Assembly: GCF_963678635.1 (NCBI RefSeq)
Contig: NC_087063.1
Location: 40,502,759 to 40,566,758 of the forward strand
Direction of reading: 5' to 3'
Length of the DNA stretch: 64,000 bases
From: Symsagittifera roscoffensis
Taxonomy: Eukaryota; Xenacoelomorpha; Acoela; Convolutidae
Shown here: positions 57,960 through 64,000 of the stretch, piece after piece
How the letters are laid out: each line of letters begins with the position of its first letter
Numbering within the stretch: the stretch's first letter is position 1
Made by a program: the position numbers and the translations under genes
Notes under the pieces: generated by a model
Seen by the model: the letters and a program-made list of their open reading frames with translations, nothing else
Database searches by the model: none
Told to the model about the DNA's origin: nothing

Positions 57960-59220
57960 TCTACCCTCTAGTTGACAATACCCTCCACTGATGGAACTGT
58001 CAAGGTTGGATGTAATTTTAAGTTTTTTGCACCCCTTGAGGCAGAAGATTGCAATCCTCAGAAGCGCAAAACTTATTTTGGTTCTTATGAAGTTTATTGT
58101 GTCCGAGTATGATTCGTTCCGTTTTTCGCTTAATTTCTCTGCTACTTTTTGGACAATTTTTGCTGAGCCTGGTGCTGCTCCTCCAGTACACACAAAAAGT
58201 AATGGAACAAAGGTATTTTAATGTTTTGACACTCTCATGATATTTGAAGGCGTCAGATAAAGTTTTAGGGCAGGATTTAGCATGGGGGTTGAAAACTTTT
58301 ACATCGAAAAAGGTTCGGCTGAATTGGCCTCGCCAGAGTCCATTTGCCTGGATGCCAAGTCGAGAGTCATCTTCAGTAGTGTTTGTTTTGTTTTGAAAGC
58401 TTTCGACTTCCAGTAACCGAAGTTTCGGCTCAATTTCAACATCATGGCATACTTCGTCCAGGAGTGTCGCAAAAGGTATCACGAATTTCATTATGTCATA
58501 GGTGAGTGTATTCACATTTGGGACAGTGTAGAGAGTGGATCAGTGTGAACGGTTGTCCACATGGGCATGTATGTTGAGTGTTTGGGGGTTCCCATCCGTA
58601 TATCAGATGTAAACCATCTTTCAACTCTGATTTGTTGAGGGAAAGATTGTACTTTATTACAGGTAGCACGCTTTGCCAATTCGATGCTCCTTTCTGTGAT
58701 GCTAGATTTATTGTTAGTTTTTTTCTGATGGGCTATTTTCCTTAATTTTAGCCTTTTTTGAGAGTGTGATGTTCTGTCTCTCAGTTGTGATGTTTCTATT
58801 TATCAGAGTTTGTCCCGTTTCAGCTATTTCTGGATCGTTGTTTTCTAGCGGATCATACACGGCTCGTGATACTGAAGAGGTCTTATCCTCTCATTTTTAG
58901 TGGTAGTGCAAAAAGGCTGCGGTCTTCATCGGTTTTATGCTTTTTACCAGTAATACTAGGAAGTAGCTGCTGTCTAACGTTTTTCTCAAATTCACCCATT
59001 TCCTTAAATGCTTCCGGAGTTATTCTGGTTAGAAAGCTTAATTTCTTTTGAACTCTTTTTATGTAGCAAGAGTACGCATTTTGTGATGTTTCAGCTATTT
59101 TGGAAAGCTTTTTTTGTTAGGGTAGTTGTCTTTTCAATTTCGATTTCCATGTATTTATCGCATGCTGATGATGTTCCGATAACCGATCACAGAACAAAGT
59201 GTCAATTTATCAGAGTTTAT
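57960..59220 (-). pseudogene. Retroelement ORF 3' region with CPCG zinc motif and restriction-like nuclease domain, decayed
   Basis: Reading the minus strand from 59220: SCYIKRVQKKLSFLTR and LLPSITGKK (a region C-terminal to the RT), then LASQKGASNWQSVLP, LKDGLHLIYGWEPP, CPCGQPFTLIHSLHCPKC (a zinc site), EVCHDVEIEP, then the PD-(D/E)XK-like RTFFDVKVFNPHAKS, and finally CTGGAAPGSAKIVQKVAEKL in another frame. This order is that of a retroelement family spread in many invertebrate genomes. Frame breaks and stops (for example near 58505 and 58185) and a Gly where the first nuclease Asp is expected (SRLG) show it is dead. The RT core itself is not in the window. Confidence 0.7.
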
Positions 59221-59259
59221 TCCGCTAAGACATGGGGGTTGTTCCGTTGAGATATGTTT

Positions 59260-60530
59260 TTCTCAGATTATCAATTTGAGAAAAACACGTCCAGTAATAC
59301 AATCGCCGGCGTGAAATACTTGTACAATAATCTTTATCGAGTGGTAACTGCGCCGACACAATTAGGATACACTCCCGTTGAGCCAAAAACAAAACTAGGG
59401 GAGACTCCCGTTAAACCGAAACCTTTTAGGTCGTCTCAAGCAGAAAAATGGAAATATAGGATATCAGGGCTAGTAAAACAAAACAACTTGCAAACAGATT
59501 GATTTACATCACAACTATTTTACAGCCAACAGACAGTTGGAAAACAATCAATGAATGCAAGAAAAAACAATGAATTTCAAAAAAAAAGTATATGTCTCAT
59601 TCAATTTGAAAAACAGTTTATGAAGGATACTTTTTTTTTGAAAAACTTCAACAAATTTGAGAAAACTGGATAAATAGGCAATTTTTTCTTCCGCTGGGAA
59701 ATCTGGGGAAAACAAACACCACTTAAGAAACTATAGTCGATCACGTTTTTTGTGACCCTCACTTTTTCGCTGTTCGATAGTGCAGTTTACCTTCCTTTTA
59801 AAAAGGAAACGAGCTGACCTTAAGAAAATCAAAAGACAAACCGCGAAAAAGTAACTTGAACCTGAACAACTTTAAAACTTTTTCTGAAAAAAGACAAAAA
59901 TGATCAGCACCTATATAATATTTTGATTTATGTCATCGACTCTTATGCAAACAAAAGCACTAATACCTATATAAAAAACTTTACTACGTATATCGACTCT
60001 GAAAACTACGGCAAATTGATGAGGCAAATGAACAGATAATTTATGATCAGACAAACGATTCGCAGAAAAATTTTTAGAAGGGAAAGTTTGTAAAAAAAAA
60101 CTGATTCCGCCCTGATTTGAGCATAGCACCTTGGCCGTCCGTAGCCGTTATCTCTATTTCAAAATTGCCATAAGCAACGAAATTTTACTTTGTTTGAACC
60201 CAGCTATCAAGTGATGCTGTTAAATTATTTCATAAGTTGCAAAAATCTATAATCCGGTTTGATAAACCTGGCTGATAGCAAGCTCTAAGAATTTTTCAAG
60301 AAAAAAGTTAATCTCTTTCCATTGACAGAAAATAAGTGAGAAAATTATAAGCTCAGCAATAAAAAAAAACTATGTTGATTATTGAAACTTGCTGGCGTAT
60401 CCGGTTGTGATGTGCCGAGCAACCATATGACTGCGATTTCAAATCGCACGTGAGCTTCAATTTGCAATGTGAGCGCTAGCCATAGCTCAAAGGGTTCATC
60501 ATGATTAAGTGAGCTCTACTTCAACCCTAA
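59260..60530. other. Intergenic, no gene recognised
   Basis: Short open frames without motifs; one diverged SINE-like copy at about 60110-60260. Confidence 0.5.
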
Positions 60531-60539
60531 ATAAATACT

Positions 60540-62045
60540 AGCGCATGACTCGCAACCCTAGAGCAGTCAAATTTAAGGGGCAGATTTGCAACGCCAAGTG
60601 TGTGACGCCACATCTCGGAAACCAAAAAATTTTGAGCAGTCACAATTGGAGAATGAACTGCAACCCCTGAGTGTACCCTGACTCCACCCCACCATAGGGT
60701 TGAGAATTTCAACTTCCATTAATTTTTTTTATATCAAAGTTTTTTGACAATCAATAAACCCAAGAAATCATAAAACGCCATACTCGAAAACCAAAAATAT
60801 TTGAGCAGACATACTGGGAGTCCAGATTTGCAACCCTTGAATTTAAACTGATAGCACCCCACTATAGGGCTGAGAAACTCAAGTTCGATTAGTTGTTTTT
60901 TATATCTAAGTTTTTGAAAAAAAAAATCATTAAAAACGCCATATCTAGAAAACCATAGGGAAATGAGCAACCATTTTTGAATGCTAGATGTTCAGCTTTT
61001 GAGTGTACCCTGATTGCACCCCACCATAGGAATCAGAATTTCAAATTCTATAATTTTTTTTAATATCTGAGTTAATTGAAAAAAAAATGAAATATATTTA
61101 AAAAACACCATACCTCTTAAAACAAAAGATTTGAGCAGTCAAACTTGAACTCTAGATTTTCAGCTCTTTTAGTGTACCCTGATTGCACCCCACCATAGGG
61201 TTGAGAAACTCAAGTTCGGTAATTTTTTTTTAAATCTAAGTTTCTTGAAAAAAAAAAATTAAAAAATCATTAAAACGCCATATCTCGAAAACCATAGGGA
61301 TGTGAGCAGTCAAACTTGAACGCTAGATTCCCAGCTCTTGAGTGTACCCTGGTAGCACCCCACAATAGAAATGAGTATTTCAAGTTCCATTAATTTTTTT
61401 ATATCTAAGTTATTTGAAAAAAAAATCATAAAAAACGCTATATCCCGAAAACCAAAAGGATTTGAGCCGTCATACTTGAAAGCCATACTTGCCACTCCTG
61501 GGTGCACCCTGGCAGCACCCCACTACAGAATTGAGAATTTCAAGTTCGGTTAGTTTTTTTATATCTAAGTTTCTTGAAAAAAAAATGAAAAAATCAAAGA
61601 ATATCTCGAAAAGCAGAAGAATGTGAGCCGTCAAACTGGGACGCTAGATTTGCAAGCCCTGAGTGTATCCTGATAGCTTTCCACTATAGGATTGAGAAAA
61701 TTAAGTTCGGTTAGTTTTTTATATCCGAACTTTTTGAAAAAACAAATGAAAAAAAGATTTAAAAAACGCTATATCTCGAAAGCCATACAGATTTGAGCAG
61801 TCATACTTGGACGCTAAGTTTGCAATCCCTGAGTGTACCCTAGTAGCTTCCCACTCTAGGGTTGAGAACTTCACGTTCGGTTAGTTTTTTATATCTAAAT
61901 TTTTTGAAAAAAAAAAAGAAAAAATCATAAAAAAACGCCATATCTCCAAAACCAAAAGGATTTGAGCCGTTATGTTTAGACGCTAGATTTGCAGCACTTG
62001 AATAGTCTCTGATAGCACCCCACTATAGGATTGTGAAATTCAAAG
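60540..62045. repeat. 165-bp satellite array, nine units
   Basis: The phrase 'cgccatatctcgaaaaccaaaaggatttgagcag' in variants starts near 60600, 60776, 60938, 61106, 61276, 61436, 61600, 61767 and 61937, giving periods of about 160-170 bp. Each unit also has 'gagtgtaccctgatagcaccccactatagg' and a poly-A/T hinge. Units diverge by several percent or more, so the array is not freshly amplified. Confidence 0.9.
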
Positions 62046-62689
62046 TTACTTAAGTAAATTGTGAAACAAAAACTTTGAGAGTTTTACATTAAAAATAAAG
62101 GAAAAAATGTAAGAGTTAAAGCATTCGAGCTCCAACAGATTTTGAAACGCTGCCTTTTAACAGACCAACATAGGGACTTCTTAAACCTGTGCTAAATGAA
62201 ATTTCTTCAGCGTTTTAATAAACGATATAGCTTAAACCTGCAAAAAACTCTTTCGTTAAACATGCAAAAAATAATACGTTGAAAAAGTTTAAACATGCAA
62301 ACATAGAGTTCTCTTAAACATGTCAACATAGGGACCTCTTTAACATGTGTCCTATGAAACGCCAACTAAATAATAGATAGATTTTACCCGAGGTTTTTCG
62401 TGACCGTTCTACTGTTGCTGTTCGATAGTGGAGTTTGCCTAGAAATCACTTAAAATTAGTCTTAAATTTAATATATCAGCAACTGTGGAAATACAGCTGA
62501 GTGAAATACTTCATAAAAGACAAGTCATTTTGTTGATCGAAAAACCATTTCAAGAAACATTTGGAAACCAAAAGATAGGCTTGAAACAAAGCTATTATAT
62601 AATAATAGATCAATAAAACCCAACACAAAGTAATACAGCAAACAGTAAAAAAAACAATTGAAAATATTCTATTCAATCATCAAAAGAGC

Positions 62690-62892
62690 TGTGACAGATT
62701 TCGTCCCATGACAGATCTCGTCCCATTTTAATTTCAACAGATTTCGTCCTATTTCAAAGCGTACACAAATTCGTCTTACAAATTTGGATATGGGATGATA
62801 GGATGTTGGATATGGGACGAAATCTGTATGGGACGAAATCGTTAATTAAATAATAGGAAGAAATCTGTAAAAGGACGAAACCTGTGCCAATC
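62690..62892. mobile_element. Small inverted-repeat element (MITE-like) with repeated GACAGATTTCGTCC
   Basis: GACAGATTTCGTCCCAT and close variants occur three times on the left (62695-62755) and as complements (GGGACGAAATCTGT) three to four times on the right (62815-62890). Non-coding, about 200 bp. Confidence 0.65.
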
Positions 62893-64000
62893 GTCAAATC
62901 TTGTTGATGAGTATTTAACTCGGGAGTGGATCTTTACTGCTGTTTATGATTAGTCCCAGCAAAATCCCAACTAGAAGAAAAAAGACGTTGCACGGATGTT
63001 TCTCTCAGCCACGTTGATTTCAGGAAAAAAGCTAGAGCAACAAAATTGCAAGAGGAGCTGCATTTGCACATAAAAGAAGAAAAAAGGAAAATAGACCTCT
63101 AAAAGGAAAAAAAATTGCTGTACATTTACTGTAAAAAAAGCTACATAACGGTATTCAAACTAGTTTGAAGTACTTCCACGCAAGCTTTATTCATAGATAT
63201 CAGGCAGGAAAGACTGTGCTTGCTTTGCTATAGCTAGATCATACGTAAATTTGCTATAGCGAAATTAACCTGTAAGCTTTGCCCTAAAAGGAGGGTGATG
63301 TCTTTGGGTACGAAAAAGTAGATTGACCGTATAAAATTGCACACGCGAGCTCGCTTGTGTAATGAAACCAATGACATGGCATCAAACTTTCCCTGATAAT
63401 TAATTGTAAGGTAAAGTTGCTCAATTTTTTTTAATGTTCATTAGTTGTTTCGAAAAAAAATCACAAGTGAATTGAAAACGCTGTTGCTGATCCTTGTTGT
63501 CCAATTAGTTCACTCAAACTTTTTCAGATAAATCGATTTTATGCCATTCACCGTAAGAACTTTGCAGTAATCTTAGTAATGGATCAAAACATTTGTAATG
63601 GATTCACATTTAGAAGCTTAAAATTTTAGATATGGAAGGCAGAAAAATTAGTGCAATAATTGAAGTGTTGTCCTTAGTTTAAAATAAACACATAAGACCA
63701 TACAATGCAAATCAGACAGAGGGATAGTTAAGCATAACTGTCAAACATGTCTACCTGAGAAAGCGAAACGAGCACCTGAAATGCAAATTCACACATGCAG
63801 TAATGCAAAATGACACACGCAACCCAATGAATCGAAATCTATGGTCAAAAATATCGTTAAAAGCGAATCTAACCTATCCGGGGATAAGCTAACGTTACAT
63901 TCCAGTCAATTCGAAAATGAAAAGTGCGATAATGCAGTTCCGTTCACCAGCAGATGGGGGGGTTGGTGGGGGTAGGGCGGACGTTTTCCTTAGGAATTCG
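62893..64000. other. Intergenic, no gene; G-rich run at the end
   Basis: No gene recognised. 63956-63980 carries runs of 7, 2, 5, 3 and 2 G on the plus strand, exceptional in this AT-rich window. Confidence 0.5.

Overview
The window looks like nuclear DNA of an AT-rich marine-type invertebrate animal. It has spliced animal genes (RNASEH2C, a MITD1 relative, WDR59), all on the minus strand, long introns, and abundant LTR, LINE-like, Tc1-like and satellite repeats. The species cannot be fixed from sequence alone. A tunicate or other repeat-rich invertebrate is possible: the intronless B-box protein, the env-bearing Ty3/gypsy element and a GC-AG intron fit, but none of these is diagnostic.

Layout. 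1-5.1 kb: the 3' end of a decayed Ty3/gypsy element (called the macro-gypsy here) whose integrase is followed by an OARD1/TARG1-like macro domain; its last part is tandemly duplicated. 5.7-7.0 kb: two-exon RNASEH2C. 8.3-10.0 kb: intronless double B-box protein. 11.5-29.0 kb: a single 17.5-kb LTR retroelement with two 410-bp LTRs that look identical, TG...CA ends and a 4-bp target duplication. 29-32.6 kb: satellite monomers, a LINE reverse-transcriptase remnant and a second decayed macro-gypsy copy. 35.7-36.7 kb: a tandem repeat. 37.1-38.6 kb: a MITD1-like gene. 38.8-42.4 kb: nested Tc1-like short inverted-repeat elements. 45.75-52.6 kb: the last three exons of WDR59. 53-64 kb: interspersed repeats, two 165-bp satellites and a pseudogene of a retroelement with a restriction-like nuclease; no host exon was recognised there.

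The 17.5-kb element is the main object of interest. In order it carries: a long leader with duplicated hairpins; a basic 155-aa ORF overlapping gag-pol; gag with a CCHC knuckle; protease and reverse transcriptase; a break that removes RNase H and the integrase N-terminus; the integrase core; a small two-helix membrane ORF; a 378-codon frame with no start codon; an env-like membrane glycoprotein; and an orphan 601-aa ORF. The last three are linked by overlaps of 13 and 4 bases. A consensus intron and a repeated 9-mer follow in the 3' untranslated region. The accessory ORFs are intact and their functions unknown. Matching LTRs imply a recent insertion, yet pol is defective, so this copy was probably mobilised in trans.

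The host genes do not form one pathway: RNASEH2C is a subunit of RNase H2, MITD1 relatives act at ESCRT-III/midbody membranes, and WDR59 is part of GATOR2 upstream of TORC1.
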